Shown here: positions 31,041-39,855 of the stretch, piece by piece
Numbering within the stretch: the first letter of the stretch is position 1
Layout: every line of letters starts with the position of its first letter
From: Methylocella silvestris BL2
GTDB lineage: Bacteria > Pseudomonadota > Alphaproteobacteria > Rhizobiales > Beijerinckiaceae
Reading direction: 5' to 3'
Length of the DNA: 64,000 nucleotides
Assembly: GCF_000021745.1 (NCBI RefSeq)
Contig: NC_011666.1
Location: 372,001 to 436,000, forward strand
Notes under the pieces: generated by a model
Told to the model about the DNA's origin: nothing
Seen by the model: only the letters and a program-made list of their open reading frames with translations
Database searches by the model: none
Program-made: the position numbers and the translations under genes

Positions 31041-32423
31041 ATGGCCGCGCTGAAAACCGTCCTCGACCGCATCGACGCCAATCTTGAAGCCGCGCTGGCG
31101 CGGCTGTTCAAGCTCGTTTCCATCAAATCCGTGTCGACCGATCCCGCTTTCGCCGATGATTGCGCGGCCGCGGCGCAGTTTTTGTCGGATGAACTGGCTT
31201 CGCTCGGTTTCGAGGCCTCGGTGCGCCCGACCGCCGGCCATCCGATGGTCGTCGCCCACGCCAAGGCGGCCCGGCCGGATGTGCCGCATCTGCTCTTTTA
31301 CGGCCATTATGACGTCCAGCCGCCTGATCCGCTGGAGCTTTGGGAGAGCCCGCCATTCGAGCCGAAGATCGTCGAGGCGGAGACGGGACGGCGCATCGTC
31401 GGCCGCGGCGTCGCGGACGACAAGGGCCAGCTGATGACCTTCATCGAGGCTGTTCGCGCCTTCAAGGAGACCGGCGATCTCCCTTGCAAAATCACGGTGC
31501 TGCTGGAGGGCGAGGAGGAGACGGGTTCGCCCTCATTGCCGGTTTTTCTCGCCGCCAACAAGGGCGAGCTTGAGGCCGATCTCGCGCTCGTCTGCGACAC
31601 CGGCATGTGGGATCGGCGCACGCCCGCGATCACCACCATGCTGCGCGGCCTTGTCACGGAGGAAGTGATCATCCGCGGCGCAGACCGCGATCTTCATTCG
31701 GGGATTTTCGGTTCGGCGGCGGTCAATCCCATTCACGCGCTGGCGCGCGTCATCGCCGGACTGCATGACGCGGACGGGAAAATTACGCTGCCTGGCTTTT
31801 ATGACGCCGTCGCGGAATTGCCGGAGGAGGTCGCCGAACAGTGGCGCGCCCTGAAATTCGACGAGGCCGCTTTCCTCGGCGCCGTCGGCCTCTCGGTTCC
31901 GGCCGGCGAGAAAGGCCGCAGCGTGCTCGAGATGGTCTGGTCGCGACCGAGCTGCGACGTCAACGGCATTATCGGCGGCTACACCGGCAAGGGCTCGAAG
32001 ACGGTGTTGCCGGCGCAGGCGAGCGCCAAGTTTTCGTTCCGGCTGGTCGGGGCGCAGGATCCGGCCAAGATCGCCGAGAGCTTTCGCGCCTATGTGCGCA
32101 AGAGCCTGCCGCAAGATTGCCGCGTCGAATTCATCCCCCACGGCGGATCGAAGGCGCTGAACCTGCCGTTCAGTTCGGAATCGCTGTCGCGCGCGAGCCG
32201 GGCGCTGCAGGCCGAGTGGGACGCGACGCCTGTGCTCGCCGGCTGCGGCGGCTCGATCCCGATCGTCGGCAGTTTCAAGAGCGACCTCAATATGGATACG
32301 CTGATGATCGGCTTTGGCCTCGAGGACGATCGCGTCCATTCGCCAAACGAGAAATATGAGCTGAGCTCGTTCCACAAGGGCGCGCGCAGTTGGGCGCGGG
32401 TGCTGGACGCCCTAGCGCTGTGA
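31041..32423 (+). CDS. M20 family dipeptidase
   Basis: A 460-residue di-zinc peptidase of the ArgE/DapE/CPG2 type. Metal and catalytic residues are all visible: H89 and D91 in YGHYDVQPPD, D126 in RGVADDKGQ, E159/E160 in EGEEETGSPS and H433 in [10 protein letters not shown] dimerisation lid occupies about 200-340. It cleaves dipeptides in the cytoplasm. Its last 202 nt recur at 34119-34310, so the end of this gene was duplicated or replaced when the 1.9-kb segment downstream arrived. Confidence 0.92.
   Translation: MAALKTVLDRIDANLEAALARLFKLVSIKSVSTDPAFADDCAAAAQFLSDELASLGFEASVRPTAGHPMVVAHAKAARPDVPHLLFYGHYDVQPPDPLELWESPPFEPKIVEAETGRRIVGRGVADDKGQLMTFIEAVRAFKETGDLPCKITVLLEGEEETGSPSLPVFLAANKGELEADLALVCDTGMWDRRTPAITTMLRGLVTEEVIIRGADRDLHSGIFGSAAVNPIHALARVIAGLHDADGKITLPGFYDAVAELPEEVAEQWRALKFDEAAFLGAVGLSVPAGEKGRSVLEMVWSRPSCDVNGIIGGYTGKGSKTVLPAQASAKFSFRLVGAQDPAKIAESFRAYVRKSLPQDCRVEFIPHGGSKALNLPFSSESLSRASRALQAEWDATPVLAGCGGSIPIVGSFKSDLNMDTLMIGFGLEDDRVHSPNEKYELSSFHKGARSWARVLDALAL
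32222..32423 (+). repeat. Direct repeat, copy 1 (dipeptidase 3' end)
   Basis: The last 202 nt of the dipeptidase gene are repeated at 34119-34310. From 32250 to the stop (174 nt) the copies differ at only six positions, all after 32368; the first 119 nt are identical. Upstream, copy 2 lacks 1 nt and then 9 nt. The repeats bracket the lactonase/TetR segment. Confidence 0.95.
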
Positions 32424-32567
32424 AGGCGCCATGCCGTGCGTCATGTCCTGACGTTCGACCTGCTCGGGCCAAGGCCGGAACGAAACGCGCGCGCCGAAAC
32501 GGCGATTCGACCTTCACTTCGGGTCCCGACTGCACGGCCGGGACGCAGGCCAGTCGCCCCTGTAGCC

Positions 32568-33403
32568 TCAGTTGAAGACCTCCAGCTCGCTGAGGCGGCG
32601 AACCGCGTCCGGGTCGTGGGCGGGCAGGACGATGGTCGGCTGCTGCGCGGCGTAGGCCGATATGTTGCGCAGCGTCGCGAGCGCCGTCGCGGGATCGTTT
32701 GTGACGCCGTCCGTGCGCCCCGCCCGGAGATTGTCCTGCGAATAGGCGGCGTCGCCTGCGATGAAGTATGAGACGTCTTCCCCTCGAACCACGACCGAGC
32801 AATGCCCCGCGACATGGCCCGGCGTTGGCACAAGCGCGATCCGGCCGTCGCGGGTGATCGGCCGCGAATTGGGAAAAGGGCCGATCGGCGGACCGTCCGT
32901 CGCCACCAGTTCCGGCTTGAACCACACTGGCCAGCGGTGCGGCAGGCAGCCCATCAATTTGCCCCGGAGGCCGGTCGACACTTCGTAATTGGCGCGAGGT
33001 CCGATGATCCGGTTGTGCGGGAAATGATCGAGGCCGCCGGTGTGGTCGTGGTGGAAGTGGGTGAGGATCACCGCGGCGAGATCGCGCGCCGGGTCGAGCC
33101 CCATGTCGCGAAGGCGGGGCCGACCTCCTCGGAAGGCGCAACCCGGATCGAGACCTGACGATAAAACGGATTCCAGCCTGGCAGATATCCCGGCGCCGAG
33201 TTGCGCCAAGTATCGCCGGTATCTATCAGAAACCGGCCCTCGGGGTGTTCGACGAGGAAGCACAGGATCGGCAACGGCTCGACCCAGTTCTTGTCCCGGA
33301 AAATATCGATTTTGCGGCCGATCGGGCCGCGATCCTCGCGCCCGGTTCTCTGCGCCGTCTTCATTCGGGCCTTGCCCGTCTCGATCGCGGTAACTTTGAT
33401 CAT
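32568..33403 (-). pseudogene. Frameshifted MBL-fold lactonase (N-acyl-homoserine lactonase-like)
   Basis: Two adjacent frames together give a full metallo-beta-lactamase-fold lactonase of about 278 residues. The N-terminal part runs from the ATG at 33403 ([14 protein letters not shown]) to PSEEVGPAF near 33115. The C-terminal part resumes at RDMGLDPARD in the next frame. A single missing base near 33110-33115 explains the break. Metal ligands are intact: THFHHDHTGG, TPGHVAGH, AGDAAYS, LPAHD. GGAG lies 6 nt before the ATG. It could be a real mutation or a sequencing error. The substrate is probably a lactone; AHL is inferred from family. Confidence 0.8.
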
Positions 33404-33418
33404 CTCCGTCTCCAAAAA

Positions 33419-33478
33419 ACGAACGAACGTTCCTTTTATAAAACTGTTCGATGGCCCTTGTAAAGAACGGTCGTTCGT
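33419..33478. promoter_or_regulatory. Twin TetR operators in divergent promoter
   Basis: Two perfect GAACG-N2-CGTTC palindromes, at 33421-33432 and 33465-33476, lie 44 bp apart (start to start) between the divergent lactonase and TetR genes. The outer flanks extend as AC on the left site and GT on the right, making the whole 60 bp an inverted repeat. They are the likely binding sites of the adjacent TetR. Confidence 0.75.
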
Positions 33479-33492
33479 TTTATTAGGTGCTA

Positions 33493-34107
33493 ATGCCGAA
33501 GATTTCAGACGCCAAGCGCGACGCACGCCGAGCGCAGATTCTCGAAGCCGCCTGGACGAATTTCCAGCGGCGCGGCCTGCACGCTACGACGATGGACGAC
33601 ATCATCAGAACGTCGGGACTTTCTGCCGGCGCCGTCTATTCCTACTACCCGAGCAAGGAGGATCTGATCTTTGCCGCCGTGACCTCTTCCCTCAGCGGCC
33701 TGCGGCTTCGCCTGGAGCCGATACTGGAATCAGCGTCGCAGCTGCCGCCGGACCAGTTCGTTGGGAAGATCGCGGAGGCAATTTCGGCCTTCACCGCGCG
33801 CGACGGATACGACCTGAAGCGGATCGCCTTGCTCGGATGGAGCGAGGCGCAGCGCAACGAGCGGCTGCGCGAGACCATGCAGACATTCTATCGGATCTTC
33901 CGGGACCGGCTCACCGAGGCCGCGGAGAACTGGCGACAGGCGGGCGTGCTAAGGGAGCGGGCATCCGCGCGCGACGTCGCAAAGGTCATCCTGGCCGAAA
34001 TTCTCGGCTTCGTGGTTCAGGCCGCGATCCTCGGCGAGGTCGAACCAAAGCACCTGGCAAAGGGAATCCGGGCTCTCATGTCGGCCGGCGCAATCGATAC
34101 ATCGTGA
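33493..34107 (+). CDS. TetR family transcriptional regulator
   Basis: A 204-residue repressor. The N-terminal HTH spans about 12-58 ([37 protein letters not shown]), followed by a helical ligand-binding domain. The ATG at 33493 is used; a GTG 6 nt earlier is possible. It is divergent from the broken lactonase gene, with two palindromic sites between them, so it most likely represses both and is relieved by a lactone-like ligand. Its stop lies 11 nt before the second dipeptidase fragment. Confidence 0.9.
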   Translation: MPKISDAKRDARRAQILEAAWTNFQRRGLHATTMDDIIRTSGLSAGAVYSYYPSKEDLIFAAVTSSLSGLRLRLEPILESASQLPPDQFVGKIAEAISAFTARDGYDLKRIALLGWSEAQRNERLRETMQTFYRIFRDRLTEAAENWRQAGVLRERASARDVAKVILAEILGFVVQAAILGEVEPKHLAKGIRALMSAGAIDTS

Positions 34108-34118
34108 CCGGAGCGGGC

Positions 34119-34310
34119 CGCGACGCCGTGCTCGCCGGCTCGATCCCGATCGTCGGCAGTTTCAAGAGCGACCTCAATATGGATACGCTGATGATCGGCT
34201 TTGGCCTCGAGGACGATCGCGTCCATTCGCCAAACGAGAAATATGAGCTGAGCTCTTTCCATAACGGCGCGCGCAGCTGGGCGCGGGTGCTGGACGCGCT
34301 GGCGCTGTGA
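34119..34310 (+). pseudogene. Duplicated 3' fragment of the M20 dipeptidase gene (direct repeat copy 2)
   Basis: The fragment encodes the last 57 residues of the dipeptidase, from [19 protein letters not shown] to the stop, with Lys to Asn after SSFH as the only residue change in that part. It retains the metal-site His (DRVHSPNE) but has no start or upstream domain. It begins 11 nt after the TetR stop, which marks the right junction of the inserted segment. Confidence 0.92.
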
Positions 34311-34486
34311 CGCCGGGAGACTGAGACGTCAAACAGCGTCACATAGACGCCGCGCGGTCCGCTTAAGGTTTGGTCGGGACGATGCCTGCACGCGGCGGCG
34401 GTAATACGCGTCCCGTGCAGCAGGCGTGGCGAGCGGCCAGGTGGCGCGCGCGCCGCCAGCGCGGATTGAAAATCGGCGGGGAAGTC

Positions 34487-36847
34487 ATGGAGCCTAGTTT
34501 CAGTCCCGTCGACCGCGCGAGGAACGCGGCGGAGGCGGAAAATGTCCTGTTGCGGCAGATGGATCTGCTGCTTACCGTCGCGACTCGTCACGCCGGCCGG
34601 ATCACCCGCAGCCACGGCGCGCTGTTGCATGCGGCCTTCGAGCAGGCGCAGGCGCTCGCCGCCGCGGCCAATGCGGCGCGGGCTCAACTGCCGCAGCAAT
34701 TGTTTGATTATTGGATCGACGCCGCGCAGCGGTCGGCGTTGACGATCGACGTGCTGCGCGAGCGCGCCAACAACGATTTCGCCCATGAGGCCGCTGGAAC
34801 GCCGCCTATTCTCATCTATGACAATGAGACGATCGTCGACGGGCGCAGCCTCAAGCGGCCGGTCAATTATGTGCTGCTCAAGATCCTTCCCCCGCCAGGC
34901 GTCAAGATTCTCGACTGGAAGCGGCCCTATATGATCATCGATCCGCGGGCCGGACATGGCGCCGGGATCGGCGGCTCGAAGCACGACAGCCAGGTCGGCG
35001 TCGCGCTGGCCGACGGCCATCCGGTCTATTTCGTCGCCTTCCGTCCGCATCCAGAGCCGGGGCAGACGCTCGCCGACGTCATGCGGGCTGAGGCGGAATT
35101 CGTCAAAGAGATCGCGCGGCGCCATCCGCAATCGCCAAAGCCGATCATCGTCGGCAATTGCCAGGGCGGCTGGGCGGCGACGATTCTTGCCGCGGCAAAC
35201 CCCGACATCAGCGGCCCGCTGGTGATCAATGGCGCGCCGATCTCCGCATGGTCCGGCCGCGTCGGCGAAGACCCGATGCGCTATCGCGCTGGCCTCAATG
35301 GCGGCGTTGCAACGCCGCTCCTCCTGTCGGATCTTGGCCATGGCGAGTTCGACGGAGCCTATCTCGTCGCCAATTTCGAGGCGCTTAATCCCTCGCGCCA
35401 TCACTGGACCAAATATTACGATCTCTACGCCAATGTGGACGCCAATCGCGACAGCTTCCTCGAATTCGAGCGCTGGTGGGGCGGCTATCATTTCATGACG
35501 GAAGCCGAGATCCGCTGGATCGTCGAACAGCTCTTCGTGGGCAATCGCCTTGCGCGCAACGAGGCCCGGATTGAGCACGGCCGCCAGATCGATTTGAAGC
35601 AGATCCGCTCGCCGATCATCGTCTTCACCAGCTATGGCGACGCCATCACCCCGCCGCAACAGGCGCTGAACTGGATTCCCGACACTTACGCCGACGAAAA
35701 CGAGATCAAGATCCGCGGGCAACGGATCATCTATATGATCCACGAAAAGGTCGGCCATCTTGGCATTTTCGTCTCGTCCTCCGTCGCCAAGCGTGAGCAT
35801 TCGGAAGTCGGCTCGACCATGAAGACGATCGAGGCGCTGTCGCCCGGCCTTTACGAAATGCAGATTATCGATCAGGAGGGCGAAGGAATCGGCGCCCGCT
35901 TCCGGGTTAATTTCGAGGAGCGCAAGACGGCCGATATCGAAGCGATCGACGACGGACGCCGCCGCGAGGACATGGCTTTCGCCGCGGTCAATCGCCTGTC
36001 CGAACTTGGCGGCGAACTCTACGACCTCTGTCTGCGCCCGCTGATCCAGTCCCTCGTGACGCCGCAAAGCGCGGCCATGCTCAGGGCTGCAAATCCCGTG
36101 CGATTGCGCCGGGCGCTCTTTGCCGATCGCAACCCGGCCATGCCTGTTGTCGCAGCCTTGGCGTCGCAGGTCAGAGCCGGGCGAAAACCCGCCGACGCCG
36201 CCAATATTTTTCGCCGCACGGAGGCGTTATGGATGCAGTCGGCGGGGCAGGCGATCGATTTTCATCGCGACCTGCGCGACGCATGGAACGAGCTGATTTT
36301 TTTCGGGCTTTATGCGTCGCCGCTGATGCAATGGGTCGGCCGCACGCATAATTTCCAGCGCACGCGGAAGGATCCGGCGGAACTTAAATCTCTGCCCGAG
36401 GTGCAGGCGATTCTCCTCAACATCGGCCGCGGCGGCTTTCCCGAGGCGGTGATTCGCATGCTGATCGTTCTGGCCGGGACGCGCGGTTCGGTCCGCCGCT
36501 CGCGGCTCGAACGCTCGGCGCGGGTCCTCAATCACGACGAGCCCTTCGCCTCGCTTGGCGCGGAGCGGCGGACGCAATTGATCCATGAGCAATCGGTGAT
36601 CGTCGAATTCGAGCGGGATCGCGCGGTCGACGCCCTCGCCGGCCTCCTTCCGGAGACGGACGAACGCGTCAAGGCGGTTGATGTCGTCGAATATATTGCC
36701 GGCGCGCGGGATGAGATGGAGCCGAACACGCTGCAAACCCTGCAACGTTTCCGGCGCGTCCTCGGCCTGCCGCTGATCGAGGCGCGGCCTGCGCTGGTCG
36801 ATCCCCTGGCCGAAGCCATGGCGTCTAGATCAATCGGCCTCCAATAG
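34487..36847 (+). CDS. DUF3141 alpha/beta-hydrolase, PHA-synthase-like
   Basis: A 786-residue cytoplasmic protein of the DUF3141 family. The N-terminal helical part (1-110) precedes an alpha/beta-hydrolase fold (about 120-420) with GNCQGGW, a Cys nucleophile elbow like that of polyhydroxyalkanoate synthases. SYGDAITPPQQALNW probably carries the catalytic Asp, and EKVGHLGIFVS the His. A long C-terminal helical region is family-specific. The ATG at 34487 is preceded by GGGGAAG. The enzymatic role is unproven; links to polyester metabolism are inferred. Confidence 0.85.
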   Translation: MEPSFSPVDRARNAAEAENVLLRQMDLLLTVATRHAGRITRSHGALLHAAFEQAQALAAAANAARAQLPQQLFDYWIDAAQRSALTIDVLRERANNDFAHEAAGTPPILIYDNETIVDGRSLKRPVNYVLLKILPPPGVKILDWKRPYMIIDPRAGHGAGIGGSKHDSQVGVALADGHPVYFVAFRPHPEPGQTLADVMRAEAEFVKEIARRHPQSPKPIIVGNCQGGWAATILAAANPDISGPLVINGAPISAWSGRVGEDPMRYRAGLNGGVATPLLLSDLGHGEFDGAYLVANFEALNPSRHHWTKYYDLYANVDANRDSFLEFERWWGGYHFMTEAEIRWIVEQLFVGNRLARNEARIEHGRQIDLKQIRSPIIVFTSYGDAITPPQQALNWIPDTYADENEIKIRGQRIIYMIHEKVGHLGIFVSSSVAKREHSEVGSTMKTIEALSPGLYEMQIIDQEGEGIGARFRVNFEERKTADIEAIDDGRRREDMAFAAVNRLSELGGELYDLCLRPLIQSLVTPQSAAMLRAANPVRLRRALFADRNPAMPVVAALASQVRAGRKPADAANIFRRTEALWMQSAGQAIDFHRDLRDAWNELIFFGLYASPLMQWVGRTHNFQRTRKDPAELKSLPEVQAILLNIGRGGFPEAVIRMLIVLAGTRGSVRRSRLERSARVLNHDEPFASLGAERRTQLIHEQSVIVEFERDRAVDALAGLLPETDERVKAVDVVEYIAGARDEMEPNTLQTLQRFRRVLGLPLIEARPALVDPLAEAMASRSIGLQ

Positions 36848-36867
36848 GCGGCGGACGGGGCCGAACC

Positions 36868-38427
36868 TCACGCCGACTCGAAAATCTTGTCTTCGGGGGG
36901 CGAGGATCTCCGCAGCTTGACGCCGGCGATATGCAGCCCGGCGAGCAGCACGGCGGCATAGATCAGCGCGCCGCCGAAGCCGAGCAGCAGAAGCTCGGTC
37001 TCATTGGCGAAATGGCCGATTTTCGCGCCGATCCGCTCGATCGGCGCCGCCGCGAGCAGCGCGAAAAAGGACAGCGCGCAGGACGCGGTCGAGACGCAGG
37101 CCGCCGTCTTCCACAAGATGAGGTCGGGTTTCATCGAGCCACGCCGGATCGCAAAAAAAGCGAGCAGCAGCAGATTGACCCAGGCGCCGACGGCGGTCGC
37201 CGTCGCAAGGCCGGCGGCGCCCCAGGGTTCGAACAAGATCAGCTTCAGACCGATGTTGACCGCGACCGCGGCCAGCGAAATCAGCATCGGCGTCTTGGTG
37301 TCGCCATGCGCCTGAAAACTGGCCACCGCCGAGCGCAGCAGCACGATCGCGATGAGGCCAAATCCATAGGCGGAGAGCACGTCGGCCGAGGCGTAGGCGG
37401 CTTCGAGCGTAAAGGCGCCGCGCAAAAAAATGCCCTTCATGATGAAGTCGGGGATCATGATGAAGGCGACGAAGAAAGGCGCGGTCAGCACCAGCGAGAT
37501 GGCCATCGTCCGGTTCTGCGCGTGCAGCGCCCCCGCGGGCCTGCCGGCGGCAAGGAGGCGGCTCATCTGCGGCAGCAGCACGGTTCCGGCTGCGATGCCG
37601 ATGACGCCGAGGGGCAGCTGATAGATGCGGTCGGCGTAATAGATCGAGGACGGGCCCCCCGTCGGCAGCATGGAGCCGATGATCGTGTCGGTGAAAAGCG
37701 CGATCTGGACGCCGGCCGAGCCGATCACCGCGGGGCCGAGCGTTGTCAGGAAGCGCTTGACATTGGCGGTCATCCTTGGCCAGGCGAAACGCTCGAGGAT
37801 GCCGGCGCGCCAGGCGGCGACGCTGGTGAGGGTGAGCTGCAACACGCCGGAGATCGTCAGGCCCCAACTCGCCGCCACGCCCGCATCGGGAAAGAGATAG
37901 GCGACGCCAAGAAAGGCGATCATCGACAGATTCATCAGCACAGGGGCGAAGGCGGCGGCGGCGAAAAGCCCATGCGCGTTGAGCGCGCCTGATTGCAGCG
38001 TGACCAACGTCACGAACAGAAGATAAGGAAAGGTGATCCGCGTCAGCGTCACCGTCAGGTCGAATTTTTCAGGGTCCTCGCGAAATCCCGGCGCCAGCAG
38101 ATCGACGAAGGCGGGCGTGAACAGAAGCGCAAGCGCCAGCAGCACGAGCTGGCAGACAAGCAAACCCACGAAAATCTGGCCCGAGAAGCGCCGGGCGCCG
38201 TCGAGCCCCTCGCCCTGCAGCACCTGCGAATAGGTCGGCACGAAAGCCGCGTTCCATGCGCCTTCGCCGAAAATGGCCCGGAAGTGATTGGGCAGCCGCT
38301 GCGCGACGACGAAAGCGTCGGCGAGCAGCCCGGCGCCCAGCACCGCGCCAAGCACAATGTCGCGCAAAAAGCCTGCGGCGCGCGACATCAGCGTGAAGCC
38401 GCCGACGGAGAGCAGGCTTTTATACAT
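36868..38427 (-). CDS. murJ: Lipid II flippase MurJ
   Basis: A 519-residue MOP-superfamily membrane protein with about 14 helices. The start LLSVGGFTLMSRAAGFLRDI and the Arg-rich substrate site are typical, as is NHFRAIFGEGAWNAAFVPTY. It flips lipid-linked peptidoglycan precursors across the inner membrane. It ends 20 nt from DUF3141 (convergent) and begins 6 nt after the stop of the upstream GT2 gene, implying co-transcription. Confidence 0.95.
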   Translation of the reverse strand: MYKSLLSVGGFTLMSRAAGFLRDIVLGAVLGAGLLADAFVVAQRLPNHFRAIFGEGAWNAAFVPTYSQVLQGEGLDGARRFSGQIFVGLLVCQLVLLALALLFTPAFVDLLAPGFREDPEKFDLTVTLTRITFPYLLFVTLVTLQSGALNAHGLFAAAAFAPVLMNLSMIAFLGVAYLFPDAGVAASWGLTISGVLQLTLTSVAAWRAGILERFAWPRMTANVKRFLTTLGPAVIGSAGVQIALFTDTIIGSMLPTGGPSSIYYADRIYQLPLGVIGIAAGTVLLPQMSRLLAAGRPAGALHAQNRTMAISLVLTAPFFVAFIMIPDFIMKGIFLRGAFTLEAAYASADVLSAYGFGLIAIVLLRSAVASFQAHGDTKTPMLISLAAVAVNIGLKLILFEPWGAAGLATATAVGAWVNLLLLAFFAIRRGSMKPDLILWKTAACVSTASCALSFFALLAAAPIERIGAKIGHFANETELLLLGFGGALIYAAVLLAGLHIAGVKLRRSSPPEDKIFESA

Positions 38428-38433
38428 CGCGGC

Positions 38434-39432
38434 TCAGGCGACGTCGGGGCGCGGCGGAAAGGCCTCGCCCGCGCGTTCGTCAAGGCCAAGACGCTCCTCG
38501 ACAAGATAGAGCGGCCGGCGCTTCACCTCCGCAAAGATGCGCCCGATATATTCGCCGAGGATGCCAAGCGAGAGAAGCTGAATGCCGGCAAAGAAGGTGA
38601 TGGACACGATCAGCGAGGCGTAGCCCGGAACGTCAACCCCGAACAACAGCGTTCGGATCACATAGAAAGCGGCCAGCGCCAGAGCCAGGACAGAGGTCGC
38701 CAATCCGAAATAGGTCCAGATCTTGAGCGGCATGGTCGTGAACGACATCAGCCCGTCGAGCGCGAAATGCGTCAGCTTGCGATAGCTGAATTTGGAGTGG
38801 CCGGCGAGGCGCGGGGCGACCTCGAAGGGAACGCCGATCGATTTGAAGCCGATCCAGGCGTAGAGGCCTTTGGAAAAGCGCGCATGTTCGCGCATGGTTT
38901 TGAGCGCGGCCACCGCCTTGGCGTCGAGCAGCCGGAAATCGCCGGCGCCCTCCGGCAGCTGCATTTCGCCGACGGCGCCGAACAGCCGGTAGAATCGCTG
39001 CGTCAATACGCGACGAAGGGGAGCGTCGGCGGCGCGGTCGATGCGTTGCCCGTAGACGTTTTTGTAGCCCTCCCGCCATTTCTCGACGAAGGCGCGGATG
39101 ATTTCCGGCGGATGCTGCAGATCGGCGTCAATGATCACAGCCGCGCCGCCGCTGATATGGTCGAGCCCGGCGGCGATGGCGATCTCCTTGCCGAAATTGC
39201 GGCTGAGCGAGACCGCCCGGATGCGCGGATCGAGATCATGCGCCTTGCGCAGAACCTCGATGGTATCGTCGGTCGAGCCGTCGTCGACGAAAATGATCTC
39301 GAACGACCGGGCGCAGGATTCGAGCACAGGAATCAGCCGATCAAGCAGCGGCCGCAGATTTTGCGATTCATTATAGACGGGCGCGACGACGGAAAGCTCC
39401 GCTTCCGTCAGCAGGCCTTCGGAGCGCATCAT
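38434..39432 (-). CDS. GT2 family glycosyltransferase (GtrB/ArnC-like)
   Basis: A 332-residue membrane-anchored transferase. The GT-A domain shows APVYNESQNLRPLLD, FVDDGSTDDT and the metal motif DADLQHPPE. Two C-terminal transmembrane helices (about 230-255 and 265-290) match the dolichol/undecaprenyl-phosphate sugar transferases. It likely loads a sugar onto undecaprenyl phosphate. Two adjacent ATGs (39432, 39429) follow an AAAGAG site. It is co-directional with murJ, 6 nt apart. Confidence 0.9.
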   Translation of the reverse strand: MMRSEGLLTEAELSVVAPVYNESQNLRPLLDRLIPVLESCARSFEIIFVDDGSTDDTIEVLRKAHDLDPRIRAVSLSRNFGKEIAIAAGLDHISGGAAVIIDADLQHPPEIIRAFVEKWREGYKNVYGQRIDRAADAPLRRVLTQRFYRLFGAVGEMQLPEGAGDFRLLDAKAVAALKTMREHARFSKGLYAWIGFKSIGVPFEVAPRLAGHSKFSYRKLTHFALDGLMSFTTMPLKIWTYFGLATSVLALALAAFYVIRTLLFGVDVPGYASLIVSITFFAGIQLLSLGILGEYIGRIFAEVKRRPLYLVEERLGLDERAGEAFPPRPDVA

Positions 39433-39855
39433 CGGCTTGTCTCTTTCATGGGCGCCGCGTCTCAAGGAGTTTCGCCAAAAGTTTGCGCCGCTGCGGCAAG
39501 CCGCGATTTGGGCGTCGCAGCGGAGCCGGAGAAAGCGCCAAGACCGCGCAGGGGCACGCCGCCAGCGTGATGCGTCAAAACGAGAATTTGACGCGAAGCC
39601 GGCGATTCACGGGATCCGATGTCGCTCTATCGCGCGTTTTGCGGGTGATCGTCTAGGGCCGGATGGCTGGTCATGCGAAAACCGGCAAGCGCTGTTGCGG
39701 CCTCGATCCTTCGCCCGATGAGAGCGAAGATAGCGTAAGCCGAAGCGAGAATTCCGCTTTTCGACGCCATCCTCTAGGCTTTGGCATTGAATTGCGCAAG
39801 CGAGGGCCTAAAATCCGCTTTTAAATCGAGCGCGGAGGCGCGCGAGGACAAAATC
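39433..39855. other. 423-nt divergent intergenic region
   Basis: No gene on either strand. It separates the leftward GT2/murJ unit from the rightward deacetylase/SDR unit. The right end contains a good rightward promoter candidate (39787-39814); the left part shows no recognisable boxes. Confidence 0.5.
39787..39814 (+). promoter_or_regulatory. Candidate sigma-70 promoter for the deacetylase gene
   Basis: TTGAAT (39787-39792), a 16-bp spacer and TAAAAT (39809-39814) lie 42 nt before the ATG of the ChbG-like gene. Confidence 0.45.

Noticed and set aside
32568-33263. A complete 231-residue lactonase starting at 33263
   Set aside because: Its first 50 residues are out-of-frame sequence of the true N-terminus; the real start at 33403 is in another frame, so the gene is broken.
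32222-34310. Insertion by a transposable element
   Set aside because: No transposase, terminal inverted repeats or short target duplication; the flanking repeats are about 200 nt of coding sequence.
34076-36067. A 663-codon leftward open frame opposite the DUF3141 gene
   Set aside because: It is rich in Arg, Asp and Ala with no family motif, as expected for the antisense frame of a high-GC gene.
37993-39570. A 525-codon rightward frame opposite murJ and the GT2 gene
   Set aside because: It spans two well-supported leftward genes and shows no domain.
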